Below are positions 1 to 7,130 of a stretch of DNA of 64,000 nucleotides, in pieces (positions within the stretch are counted from its first letter, which is position 1; the number at the start of each line of letters is the position of its first letter). This DNA is from Hungatella sp. UBA3048. GTDB taxonomy: Bacteria > Bacillota > Clostridia > Lachnospirales > Lachnospiraceae. The notes under the pieces are model-generated. The model was given only the letters and a program-made list of their open reading frames with translations, was not told the DNA's origin and ran no database searches. The position numbers were made by a program, and so were the translations under genes. The stretch is from the NCBI GenBank assembly GCA_002367105.1, contig DFCS01000049.1, positions 5,309 through 69,308 on the forward strand. Direction: 5' to 3'.

Positions 1-910
1 AGAATATGATTAAAAAAATAAATGCATCCAATGGCCTTACCATCAGCATTAAAAATGCCCCGATGGCGCAGCCGATAAATGCCCCGAACATCGGTATCAG
101 GGCTGTAAATGCAATCAAAACGCCGATAAGTATCCCATACGGAAGGCCAAAGGCCGTCAGGGTCAAGAAAAACATACTCCCGAGAATGACTGCTTCCATG
201 CACTGTCCCGTAAGGAAATGGGAAAAGGTATCAGAAACCAGCGTTAAAATCTCAAGCGTCCGCAAGGTCACCTCTTCCGGAAGAAATGCCTTCATCAGCT
301 TTTGTATCTGCCGTGAAAGAGTCTCCTTTTGAAGAAGAATATAGATGGCAAAGACCAGGGCGATTAAAAATGCGGTCATCCCACTGATAATGGAAAGTGC
401 AGCCGACACGGTGGAAGAAAGTACCGAACCCGCTCCGGCGGATAAAAATCCAACCACCTTTTCCAGAAAGGATTTCCAGTCAATCTCAATGCTGTTGATA
501 TAATCCACGATTTCAGGATTCTGGACAAACAGCCTCTCCGCTTCCTCTTTAATACCTGCAAGAAACGCCGGAATGCTGTTTTGCAGGCTTATAACGGTAT
601 CAATAAGCTGAGGCAACACAACAAAAACAACAAGCAGAAGGAGTCCAATTACAAACACCAGGGTAAGGCAAAGGCTTAACGGCCTGCGGATTTTGCTATC
701 TTTCTTTACCGGCAGCAATTGTTCGATCCTGCGCATCGGCACATTGAGGATAAAAGCCATAACGCCTCCCAAAAGAAAGGGCGAAATAAATCCCACCATC
801 TTCATCGCCAGGGCAAACAGGCTGCGATAATTCCAGCCCGCCACCACCACGATTACGGCAAATACGATCAGGCCCCGTATTTTTTTTATTGTACTGTCAT
901 TAAATTCCAT
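1..910 (-). CDS. AI-2E family (PerM/DUF20) membrane transporter, 3' end beyond window
   Basis: The reverse strand is open from an ATG at 910 to the window edge (about 303 residues visible). Hydrophobic segments lie near residues 11-30, 36-55, 80-103, 165-190 and 235-300. The long soluble stretch between the early and late membrane segments, and the late segments rich in Gly, Leu and Ile, fit the AI-2E/PerM family of multi-pass exporters. Substrates in this family are poorly known. A second ATG directly upstream (911-913) is possible, but AGGAG sits at better distance from 910. It starts about 12 bp after the alanyl-tRNA editing gene, so the two are probably co-transcribed. The C-terminus is not in the window. 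Confidence 0.85.
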   Translation of the reverse strand, partial: MEFNDSTIKKIRGLIVFAVIVVVAGWNYRSLFALAMKMVGFISPFLLGGVMAFILNVPMRRIEQLLPVKKDSKIRRPLSLCLTLVFVIGLLLLVVFVVLPQLIDTVISLQNSIPAFLAGIKEEAERLFVQNPEIVDYINSIEIDWKSFLEKVVGFLSAGAGSVLSSTVSAALSIISGMTAFLIALVFAIYILLQKETLSRQIQKLMKAFLPEEVTLRTLEILTLVSDTFSHFLTGQCMEAVILGSMFFLTLTAFGLPYGILIGVLIAFTALIPMFGAFIGCAIGAFLMLMVRPLDAFIFLIIF

Positions 911-922
911 CATACTCTCCTT

Positions 923-2077
923 TTATGACTCCTCTTCAAAAGCTTTTCTGATATCTTCCTGTAAGGCCTGAAAGGTGCCCTGGGCCATCAGGGAGCTTCC
1001 ACCCCCCCGGCCATTTAATCTTCCATTTAATGCTTTGCTCAACGCCCTCATGTCCTTCTGACCGCTTCCAAGAGCATACTGAAAGACACCCTCATCTCCG
1101 GAACATGCCAAAACAACGCTTCCCTTCTTTCCTTCATACAGCATCGTGCAAAACTGTCTCAGCTGTACCGGGGATAAGTCACGTTCAAAAACCAGAAGAG
1201 GCACATCCAGTTCGGGATAATCTCCGGCCTTTCTTTCTAAAAGCTCTTTGGAAAGCTGGCCGATTCTTCCATCCTTTTTCTGCCCTTCTTCTTTCAATCT
1301 GTCAACTGCCTCCAGGAGATGATCCGGTTTTGCCGACAGCAGGACGGAAATTCCGGATACTGCCTTCTGTTTTTTGCGGTAATCTTCCAGAGCCATCCTT
1401 CCGCACAGCATGGTCACCCTGACACCTCCCTTATAATGAATCAGCCCAGTCACTTTCAAAAAACCGATTTCTCCCGACGTTATCACATGGGTTCCGCAGC
1501 AGGCACACACATCGCCTCCCGGAAACTCGATCAGCCGGACTTGCCCGCTCAATTCCTTTTTGCTCCGGTAATCGATAAGGGATAGCTCTTCCTTTGACGG
1601 ATAAGACTCCAGAACCGGGATATCCTGCCAGATGAGTTCATTCACTTCCGTTTCTACCGCCTCTATCTGTTCCATGGTGAGGATTCCGTTAAAGTCCACG
1701 GTCACCTCATCCTTTCCCATGTGAAATCCTACGTTATCAAGGCCATAATGCTTATGTACGATTCCCGACAGTAAATGTTCTCCGGAATGATTCTGCATAT
1801 GGGAGGATCTCCTCTCCCAGTCTATAATTCCATTCACCCTGCTGCCAGCCTTTAGGGGCTTATCCGTTATGTGAACAATGCCTTCCGGCTTTTCCCTAAC
1901 ATCAAGGACCGCCGCTTCCCCCAGACTACCAGTATCAGCCGGCTGTCCGCCGCCCTCCGGATAAAAAGCCGTCCTATCTAAAAACACCTCATAAAAGCAG
2001 TCCTTTCCCGGCCTGCAATCTATCACTACCGCTTCAAATGTTTTTACATAAGGTCTGTCATAATATAATTTTTCCAT
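923..2077 (-). CDS. AlaX-type alanyl-tRNA editing protein with DHHA1 domain
   Basis: 384 aa. The N-terminal part resembles the AlaRS second additional domain: EGGGQPAD near residues 41-48, HSGEH (H97, H101) and CCGTH (193-197), which together form the zinc-binding editing site. The C-terminus carries a DHHA1-like GRGGGSS motif near residue 355. This architecture is the long AlaX form, which hydrolyses Ser-tRNA(Ala) or Gly-tRNA(Ala) mischarging products in trans. No synthetase catalytic domain is present. It is the first gene of a two-gene unit with the AI-2E permease. A promoter with TTGAAC/TATAAT lies just upstream. Confidence 0.93.
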   Translation of the reverse strand: MEKLYYDRPYVKTFEAVVIDCRPGKDCFYEVFLDRTAFYPEGGGQPADTGSLGEAAVLDVREKPEGIVHITDKPLKAGSRVNGIIDWERRSSHMQNHSGEHLLSGIVHKHYGLDNVGFHMGKDEVTVDFNGILTMEQIEAVETEVNELIWQDIPVLESYPSKEELSLIDYRSKKELSGQVRLIEFPGGDVCACCGTHVITSGEIGFLKVTGLIHYKGGVRVTMLCGRMALEDYRKKQKAVSGISVLLSAKPDHLLEAVDRLKEEGQKKDGRIGQLSKELLERKAGDYPELDVPLLVFERDLSPVQLRQFCTMLYEGKKGSVVLACSGDEGVFQYALGSGQKDMRALSKALNGRLNGRGGGSSLMAQGTFQALQEDIRKAFEEES

Positions 2078-2106
2078 CTTTTGCTCCTTATTTCTCTGTT
2101 GTACTA

Positions 2107-2134
2107 ATTATACACAACAATGGGATAAGTTCAA
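2107..2134 (-). promoter_or_regulatory. Promoter for the alaX-like gene
   Basis: On the reverse strand TTGAAC (2134-2129) and TATAAT (2112-2107) are separated by 16 bp, about 30 bp before the start codon. This is a sigma-A-like promoter read by eye. Confidence 0.6.
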
Positions 2135-2229
2135 TCATAACAATTCTAAAATTTTAAGAAAAAATGGAAACAGTGGCAAGCTGACATTCATACACTTACA
2201 TTGTAAACAAATTATTTGGAGGAACTAGT

Positions 2230-2484
2230 ATGAGTGATCTGGCAGCAACTAACTGTGGATGCGGATGTGATGGAGGATGTGGTAATAATGGATGCGGCTT
2301 CAATATTATCTGGCTGATCATTATCCTGTGCTTCTGTGGCGGTGGCGGCGGCTTCGGTTGCGGTGGCGGTTGCGGAAACAGTTGCGGAGGCGGTTGCGGT
2401 AATGATGGTGGATGCAGTTGGATAATCATCATCATTCTTCTGCTCTGCTGCTGCGGCGGCGGCGGAAATAATTTCTTCTGCTAA
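2230..2484 (+). CDS. Cys/Gly-rich small protein (chorion-class HCB-13-like)
   Basis: 84 aa with 16 cysteines, most in GC, CGGGC or CCC clusters. Two hydrophobic stretches (about residues 26-33, NIIW-LIII, and 64-72, W-IIIII-LLL) separate three Cys/Gly blocks. Start chosen at ATG after TTGGAGG. I recognise the pattern from small clostridial proteins often named chorion class high-cysteine HCB protein 13. Their function is unknown. The hydrophobic/Cys alternation suggests a cross-linked surface or spore-layer protein, or a membrane peptide, but nothing here proves that. It is monocistronic, ending in a strong bidirectional terminator. Confidence 0.85.
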   Translation: MSDLAATNCGCGCDGGCGNNGCGFNIIWLIIILCFCGGGGGFGCGGGCGNSCGGGCGNDGGCSWIIIIILLLCCCGGGGNNFFC

Positions 2485-2492
2485 GCAAACAT

Positions 2493-2533
2493 AAAACAAG
2501 GCCCGATCTTTTACAGATCGGGCCTTGTTTTTT
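2493..2533. terminator. Bidirectional intrinsic terminator
   Basis: Perfect inverted repeat (AAACAAGGCCCGATCT and its complement) with a T-run on each strand. It lies between the convergent Cys-rich gene and the 49-aa gene. Confidence 0.9.
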
Positions 2534-2538
2534 ATTTA

Positions 2539-2688
2539 TTAGCGGCTCTGACCGTTGTTTTTTCCAGGTCGTTGAAAAGAGTTCTGGCTGCTTACTCCTT
2601 TTAAGGAGCTCTTGTTCTGCTTTCTCTTCATGCAATCTTCATCAATTTCATATACTGAATTTCCATCTATGATTAATCGGCTTTTCAT
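2539..2688 (-). CDS. Small conserved-looking protein of unknown function (49 aa)
   Basis: Begins MKSRLIIDGNSVYEIDEDC and ends in a Lys/Gln/Ser/Asn-rich basic tail. A longer in-frame start at 2730 exists. I prefer the ATG at 2688 because AGGAG lies about 13 nt upstream and a good promoter (TTGACA, 17 bp, TATTAG) precedes it. The N-terminal block looks like a compact folded unit, and I believe similar short proteins occur in related clostridia. No function can be assigned. It shares its terminator with the Cys-rich gene. Confidence 0.6.
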   Translation of the reverse strand: MKSRLIIDGNSVYEIDEDCMKRKQNKSSLKGVSSQNSFQRPGKNNGQSR

Positions 2689-2711
2689 ATCTAAATCACT
2701 CTCCTGTAATA

Positions 2712-2740
2712 CTAATATATGCAGACGCATATATTGTCAA
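2712..2740 (-). promoter_or_regulatory. Promoter with embedded 9-bp inverted repeat operator
   Basis: TTGACA (2740-2735) and TATTAG (2717-2712) with a 17-bp spacer. A perfect inverted repeat AATATATGC-AGAC-GCATATATT (2714-2735) fills the spacer, the classic position for a repressor operator. It also lies just upstream of the divergent gene at 2766. Confidence 0.6.
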
Positions 2741-2765
2741 CAAGAAAAGTAAGGAATCTTATGCC

Positions 2766-3338
2766 ATGAACAACGAGCAAAATATTCGCGCAAATGATCT
2801 GGACTCCCTTATCGGTGATAATCATCTTCAGATGATGAAGGCTGCCCTGCCTTATATGAGTGTTTCCCAGCAGCGTTTTATGTCCTACTTCGTTAAAATA
2901 AACGAGCTGCGCCGCACCATTAATCTTTTTGAAGAAGGAGAGGTAGCTGCCATGGGACTCAATTCCTCAAGGGAAAGAGAGCGGAATAACAACCCCCTTG
3001 ACATGCTGAACACCATAAAGTCCTTTGCGAATCCGGCGGAACAGGATCTCATCGACCTTATTATCAACTTCTCCCAGGGCCTTAGGCTGGCCAACTCCTC
3101 CCCGGATCCAAGCCCGGTACCAAGTTCCACCATTCCGGTCCAGGCTCAATCCCAATCCCAGTTCCAATCTCAATCCCAGACTGAAGGATCCAGCAGGCCT
3201 ACTGGCAACCACCGGCAGAATAATAACCCCTTTGGACGGATGCCACTGGATCAGCTCAAGAATTTCATGCCGCCGGATCAACAGGCCAAGTTTGAAACCA
3301 TGCAGCTTATGATGTCAGCCATGCAGCAGATGAATTAA
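2766..3338 (+). CDS. Hypothetical protein with Ser/Gln-rich linker
   Basis: 190 aa, no signal peptide or membrane segment. An N-terminal helical region (about 1-110) is followed by a Pro/Ser/Gln-rich linker (about 113-150, with repeated SQSQ/FQSQSQ units) and a short Met/Gln-rich C-terminal segment ending MMSAMQQMN. I do not recognise the family. It is followed after 57 bp by another small acidic/basic helical protein. Both contain a Met-Ser/Thr-x-x-(Q/E)-(Q/R)-x-(F/K) segment followed by a helix, so they may be distant relatives acting together. Confidence 0.7.
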   Translation: MNNEQNIRANDLDSLIGDNHLQMMKAALPYMSVSQQRFMSYFVKINELRRTINLFEEGEVAAMGLNSSRERERNNNPLDMLNTIKSFANPAEQDLIDLIINFSQGLRLANSSPDPSPVPSSTIPVQAQSQSQFQSQSQTEGSSRPTGNHRQNNNPFGRMPLDQLKNFMPPDQQAKFETMQLMMSAMQQMN

Positions 3339-3395
3339 TCCATGTTTCTCCCTGGCTCCCTTACCATATCCCATAGAAAGGAAGAATGACAACCT

Positions 3396-3683
3396 ATGAA
3401 TATTAACTGGAAACAAGACCCCAGACTTAGAAATATGAATCCGCAAAAACTCTCCATGCTGTCCGAATTTGCAAAGCGGGTAGAATCCACTCCAAAAGAC
3501 CAGCTTGTTCCGACGCTTTTAAACTTAAATGCAGAAGCAAGCCGAAAAGGCATTCAGTTCAGTAATGAAGAGACTGACCTTCTCATTACCATTATGAGCG
3601 CCAACATGACTCCAAACGAGCGGAAACGAATGGATACCTTGCGGATGCTTTCCCAAAATTTAATGAAGCGCAATACAAAATAA
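3396..3683 (+). CDS. Hypothetical helical protein (95 aa)
   Basis: Starts at ATG 3396, with a GGAAGAATGACAACCT ribosome binding region (GAAAGGAAG) upstream. All-helical by composition, with no membrane segment. The central MSANMTPNERKRMDTLRML segment resembles the MSVSQQRFMSYFVKINEL helix of the neighbour at 2766. Function unknown. Presumably transcribed with that neighbour and ending at the hairpin that follows immediately. Confidence 0.7.
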   Translation: MNINWKQDPRLRNMNPQKLSMLSEFAKRVESTPKDQLVPTLLNLNAEASRKGIQFSNEETDLLITIMSANMTPNERKRMDTLRMLSQNLMKRNTK

Positions 3684-3684
3684 G

Positions 3685-3737
3685 AACAAGGACATTATGG
3701 GCGGTTCCAATAGGGATCCGCTATAATGTCCTTATTT
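3685..3737 (+). terminator. Intrinsic terminator, stem shared with two other hairpins
   Basis: Stem AAGGACATTAT.../...ATAATGTCCTT followed by ATTTTAT, directly after the 95-aa gene. The same AAGGACATTATAG stem recurs at 8824-8870 and, diverged, at 13447-13495. Confidence 0.8.
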
Positions 3738-3791
3738 TATCACTCAGCAATTTTTCCGGATTAGAATTTTGCTATCATCTGGCTGCACCTA

Positions 3792-4874
3792 TCATTCTAT
3801 CGTATCCTGCCATTGTGCCAGTTCTTCCAATTTCTTCATCTGCCGATCCACTCGTTCATCCATTGTCGGAAGTCTCCGGCTATCGTTTTTATAATAACTT
3901 GTAAAAATAACACCTGCAAACAACAGTGTATTGACCACCAGTAATACGATCACACCATTCCATGTTACATCCTGATTTTGCAGAACATCCTCAGTATAAT
4001 TTCCGGAAATAATCGGAACCAGATTATTGTTAATAAAATGCAAGATAACTACCGTCCATATGTTATCGGTTTTTAAATAAGCCCAACCATAGAATATTCC
4101 CAATGTAACACATGTAATTAATTGTCCTGTCAGGCTGATAAGCCCAACAGAGGGAGAAGAATAATAAAAGAAATTAATGGGCAAATGCCACACTCCCCAG
4201 GCAATTCCAAGAACTAACACACCGCGAACCATTCCAAACTTTTTTTGCAGTATAGGCTGAAGAAAATACCTCCAACCATATTCCTCTCCAAAAAATGCGG
4301 TAAATATTAAAAAATAGTTTATGGGCAGCGTGATTAACATCAGCCAGGTAACAGGCTTTTGTATTAATTCAAACATGGTTTTCATTTGACCGCTTAAGAT
4401 ATACATGATAACAGTTCTGCCAAAGTAAAGAAGTAAATACAGCAGTACAATAAGAGCAGCTTTTTTCCACCGCCCTCCTTTCAAGCCATAGGCAATACGC
4501 TTATCTTTTTTCTCAGTAAGCAGTAAAATCCATGCGATAACAGAACCAAATATCATTAGATATTGCGAAATAACGTTCCAGCTCATTCCAGGCACAATCA
4601 CGCTTGCCACGGTACAAACCAATAACAGAAAGCTAAGAATTAAAAAACCAATAAAAAATCTCCCAGGGATCAGAGAATCTTCTTTGTGTGTAATAAATGC
4701 GGCCAATATCGCTCCCGAAGCAGGGTAGAACATTTGAGCTGAAGGGAAAACCGATACATCAAGCCCCTTATTATAGCCAAATCCCATTAAAATCCCCAGG
4801 ATATAAGGTAATGCAAAGGCCACACCCAGGAAAATAAACAACTGAGTTTTCTCATAATTTTTTTGACGTTCCAT
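3792..4874 (-). CDS. CPBP family intramembrane glutamic protease
   Basis: 360 aa with about eight hydrophobic segments. The conserved CPBP/Abi motifs are present: FGEEYGWRYFLQ (EExxxR) near residue 205, GVWHLPINFF near 228, and a late HFINNN segment near 285. Family members are membrane glutamic endopeptidases of the CAAX-processing superfamily. In Firmicutes they are often linked to bacteriocin immunity or peptide processing, but here no substrate gene is evident. Preceded by AAAAGGAG. It stands alone between the convergent terminator at 3685 and the lipoprotein gene. Confidence 0.9.
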   Translation of the reverse strand: MERQKNYEKTQLFIFLGVAFALPYILGILMGFGYNKGLDVSVFPSAQMFYPASGAILAAFITHKEDSLIPGRFFIGFLILSFLLLVCTVASVIVPGMSWNVISQYLMIFGSVIAWILLLTEKKDKRIAYGLKGGRWKKAALIVLLYLLLYFGRTVIMYILSGQMKTMFELIQKPVTWLMLITLPINYFLIFTAFFGEEYGWRYFLQPILQKKFGMVRGVLVLGIAWGVWHLPINFFYYSSPSVGLISLTGQLITCVTLGIFYGWAYLKTDNIWTVVILHFINNNLVPIISGNYTEDVLQNQDVTWNGVIVLLVVNTLLFAGVIFTSYYKNDSRRLPTMDERVDRQMKKLEELAQWQDTIE

Positions 4875-4998
4875 TTTGTTCTCCTTTTTATAATCTCCAA
4901 TGCCATGTTCCCTTTTACTGATTCCATATTCTCTCTTGAGATTCTATCGTTGTCTTGCATAGCTTTCCGCAGAATGGCCTTAACTGCAATAGAATCCT

Positions 4999-5604
4999 TT
5001 AAAAATCTTCGCTCAAGAGATAAACGGCAAAGGTGACTCCGGTCTGAGTATCATAATTAACGGATATATAACCATCTTTATATTTAAAATGCATGTCGCC
5101 ATTTTGATCACTGATTGGTTCTCCAAAGGCATTCTTAAAACTTTCTGCTTTATCACCGATTTTGGCACCTTTGAAGTCCAAATCTTCCCGCTGGGTAAAT
5201 ACCTGGTTGACAATACCAGTATCCGTATTAAGCCATACTCGAATTCCAGTCTCTTTATATTCCAGACCGCCTTCGTCTACTGATTCCGGTTTCTCACTTA
5301 TATTATTGATCAGATCCTGTTTACTTGAACCCAGCAAATCAAAATATATTTCAAAGGAGTTGGCTTCGTTATCAGCGGAGGACACTTGGTCATGAGTAAC
5401 TGGCTCCTCTTCGGTAACGGCAATAGTGGGATTCTGTGTGGCAGAAATTTCACCGGCCTTTGAACTACTTTCCGTCACTGCGGTATCTTGCGGTTCCGTC
5501 CCGGGGGAAGAACTGGATGTACTTGAGCATCCAGTTAATAAAATAAGGCACAGCAACATTATTACAGTCCATCTAACAGGTGTTTTTTTGTTTTGTAAAA
5601 TCAT
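4999..5604 (-). CDS. Putative lipoprotein of unknown function
   Basis: 201 aa. A hydrophobic signal followed by the lipobox LLTGC (Cys about residue 26) predicts a membrane-anchored lipoprotein. A Ser/Thr/Glu-rich linker (about 27-80) leads to a roughly 100-residue domain of short beta-strand-like repeats (GLEYKETGIRVWLN..., HFKYKDGYISVNYD...). With its FGEP element this resembles SmpA/OmlA or BLIP-type folds. That fold suggestion is an inference. Preceded by AAAAGGAG. Neighbours give no functional clue. Confidence 0.75.
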   Translation of the reverse strand: MILQNKKTPVRWTVIMLLCLILLTGCSSTSSSSPGTEPQDTAVTESSSKAGEISATQNPTIAVTEEEPVTHDQVSSADNEANSFEIYFDLLGSSKQDLINNISEKPESVDEGGLEYKETGIRVWLNTDTGIVNQVFTQREDLDFKGAKIGDKAESFKNAFGEPISDQNGDMHFKYKDGYISVNYDTQTGVTFAVYLLSEDF

Positions 5605-5662
5605 GATTTATTCTCCTTTTATTTTGATTGCCGCAGTTCCTGCATTTAAAGTCAATAAGCTA

Positions 5663-5821
5663 TTATAAAACCCCTTCATTCTTTAAAATTGACTTAACCG
5701 ACTTTTTCTCCAAACAATATATTCCAGCAACCTTTCTGATATCTCCACATCTTATATATTCATCAATAATATCCTGTTCCGTAAACTCATAATTAATTGG
5801 TTCATTCATGTATTCAGTCAT
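5663..5821 (-). CDS. Small HTH-like protein (52 aa)
   Basis: Reads MTEYMNEPINYEFTEQDIIDEY then IRKVAGIYCLEKKSVKSIL. The last part looks like a helix-turn-helix (KVAGIYCLEKKSVKSIL), as in small orphan HTH proteins. A longer in-frame start at 5851 is possible. GAGAG lies at moderate distance from 5821. Function unknown. It lies upstream of the lipoprotein gene on the same strand, with a 58-bp gap, so they could be co-expressed. Confidence 0.5.
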   Translation of the reverse strand: MTEYMNEPINYEFTEQDIIDEYIRCGDIRKVAGIYCLEKKSVKSILKNEGVL

Positions 5822-5851
5822 AAAACAACTCTCTTTCCAGTTTTTTTCCAT

Positions 5852-6011
5852 TATACTATTTCATTAACATAAATGCCACCAGATTTTCATAATCCAATGT
5901 CTATCCGCCTTATAAACCTTGATTTGCCCATGAAGCAATCTGATTACCAGCTGCATCATTTTAATTGTCCATGTATCAATGTATATAAAAGCTTTATCAT
6001 CCACTAAATTT
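5852..6011. other. Intergenic, nothing recognised
   Basis: AT-rich stretch between the small HTH-like gene and the terminator of the SGNH gene. I see no convincing reading frame, repeat or promoter beyond generic A/T-rich sequence. Confidence 0.4.
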
Positions 6012-6051
6012 CACTAAAAGAAAACACCCATCGATTAAATTACGATAGGTG
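6012..6051 (-). terminator. Intrinsic terminator of the MBOAT/SGNH operon
   Basis: On the reverse strand CACCTATCG...CGATGGGTG (9 bp, one mismatch) is followed by TTTTCTTTT, about 50 bp past the SGNH stop codon. Confidence 0.75.
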
Positions 6052-6099
6052 CTGATCAAAACATCTCTTAACAGGCAATGCCATAACGTACTAAATTAA

Positions 6100-7113
6100 T
6101 TAAACCTTTTCTTTCTTCAGCCATATTACCCACTCGGCATAATATTTTCCCAATACATGGGATCCGTCTGTCGAGTATGCCTGGTTCAGACAGCCTCCTT
6201 CATCGTCAAATATTTCATTAACATCAATATAATAGCAGCTATTTTCTTCTGCTATCTTCTGGATTTCCTGATTCAACCGATTAATTTTACTGTTACTGTA
6301 AACAGGACTTTTTTCGGATTTTTCACTGGTAATGTGGAGATTTGCTTCTAGGACCATGATTGCTTCTGGCTGCATTTCCTTGATTTTGTCCAAAACCTCT
6401 TTGTATTGTTCTATAGTCTGGGACATATCATAACCCAGTTCGTTGATACCCAGCATAAGGTAAATCATCTGGTAATGTTTGCTTGAAAGAACCTCATCGA
6501 GAGTTAGTTTCTCACCTCCTGATGAGACGCGGGCAGTTAATACATTGAAAACGCTCATGCCGGAATTGGCAAATACTGAGGCATTCCCCAAATCTCCATA
6601 CTCGGAAAGTCCCATGGTTCTTGAATCTCCAATAAAAAGTACGCCTTGGAAATTTTCCGGTGGCTCCGGCCTTTGTCCTGGCTGAAGCAACATGGCAGAC
6701 GGCGCAAATTCTGCATTCCTATCATTTGCCCCTCTCGTAATATCCGCTACATCTGCACCACTTGCTTCGCCTGCACCGTCTATTGCACGCTTTTCAGCAG
6801 TTTCGTTTGAACTATCGGTTGTATCTGCACCACTTGCTTCGCCCGCACCGTCTATTGCACTCTCATAAGCAGTTTCATCTGAACTTTCTGTTTCGTCTAA
6901 TCTTTTTGTTTCGTCCGAACGTTCTGTTTCGTCCGAACGTTCTGTTTCATCTAAACTTTCAGTTATGTCTATACTGTCCCCATGCGGCCATTTGCTTCCT
7001 GCCAGGTTCAGCCTCAGGGTTGTTAACTGATCCATGCTTCCAGCTGATGCATGCAGAACGGCAATCAGTACCAGACTGACGGCTAAAAGAAGGGTAAACC
7101 AGTATTTTCTCAT
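6100..7113 (-). CDS. SGNH/GDSL-family hydrolase-like exported protein with low-complexity linker
   Basis: 337 aa. An uncleaved or cleavable N-terminal hydrophobic segment (residues 5-24) exports the protein. Residues about 50-130 are a repetitive linker: SDETERSDET-type units, then two copies of AIDGAGEASGAD. The C-terminal domain (about 150-337) has the SGNH blocks: FIGDSRTMG (catalytic Ser), a GxN element in LMLGINELG, and the DGSH segment that carries the catalytic Asp/His. It follows the MBOAT gene by 17 bp. Such pairs transfer acyl groups, usually acetyl, to extracellular polysaccharides, the MBOAT moving acyl across the membrane and the SGNH protein acting outside. Confidence 0.88.
   Translation of the reverse strand: MRKYWFTLLLAVSLVLIAVLHASAGSMDQLTTLRLNLAGSKWPHGDSIDITESLDETERSDETERSDETKRLDETESSDETAYESAIDGAGEASGADTTDSSNETAEKRAIDGAGEASGADVADITRGANDRNAEFAPSAMLLQPGQRPEPPENFQGVLFIGDSRTMGLSEYGDLGNASVFANSGMSVFNVLTARVSSGGEKLTLDEVLSSKHYQMIYLMLGINELGYDMSQTIEQYKEVLDKIKEMQPEAIMVLEANLHITSEKSEKSPVYSNSKINRLNQEIQKIAEENSCYYIDVNEIFDDEGGCLNQAYSTDGSHVLGKYYAEWVIWLKKEKV
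6758..6970. repeat. Tandem and dispersed short repeats inside the SGNH gene
   Basis: Two near-identical copies of about 35 bp (6758-6792 and 6828-6862) and several 18-bp units containing TTTCGTCCGAACGTTCTG (about 6898-6955) encode the acidic linker. Copy number could vary by slippage. Confidence 0.75.
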
Positions 7114-7130
7114 TGCTTATTCCTCACTAT

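Noticed and set aside
2196..2499. Reverse-strand frames across the Cys-rich gene
   Set aside because: Low-complexity Pro/His and Ala/Thr frames are mirror images of the Gly/Cys codons and have no ribosome site.
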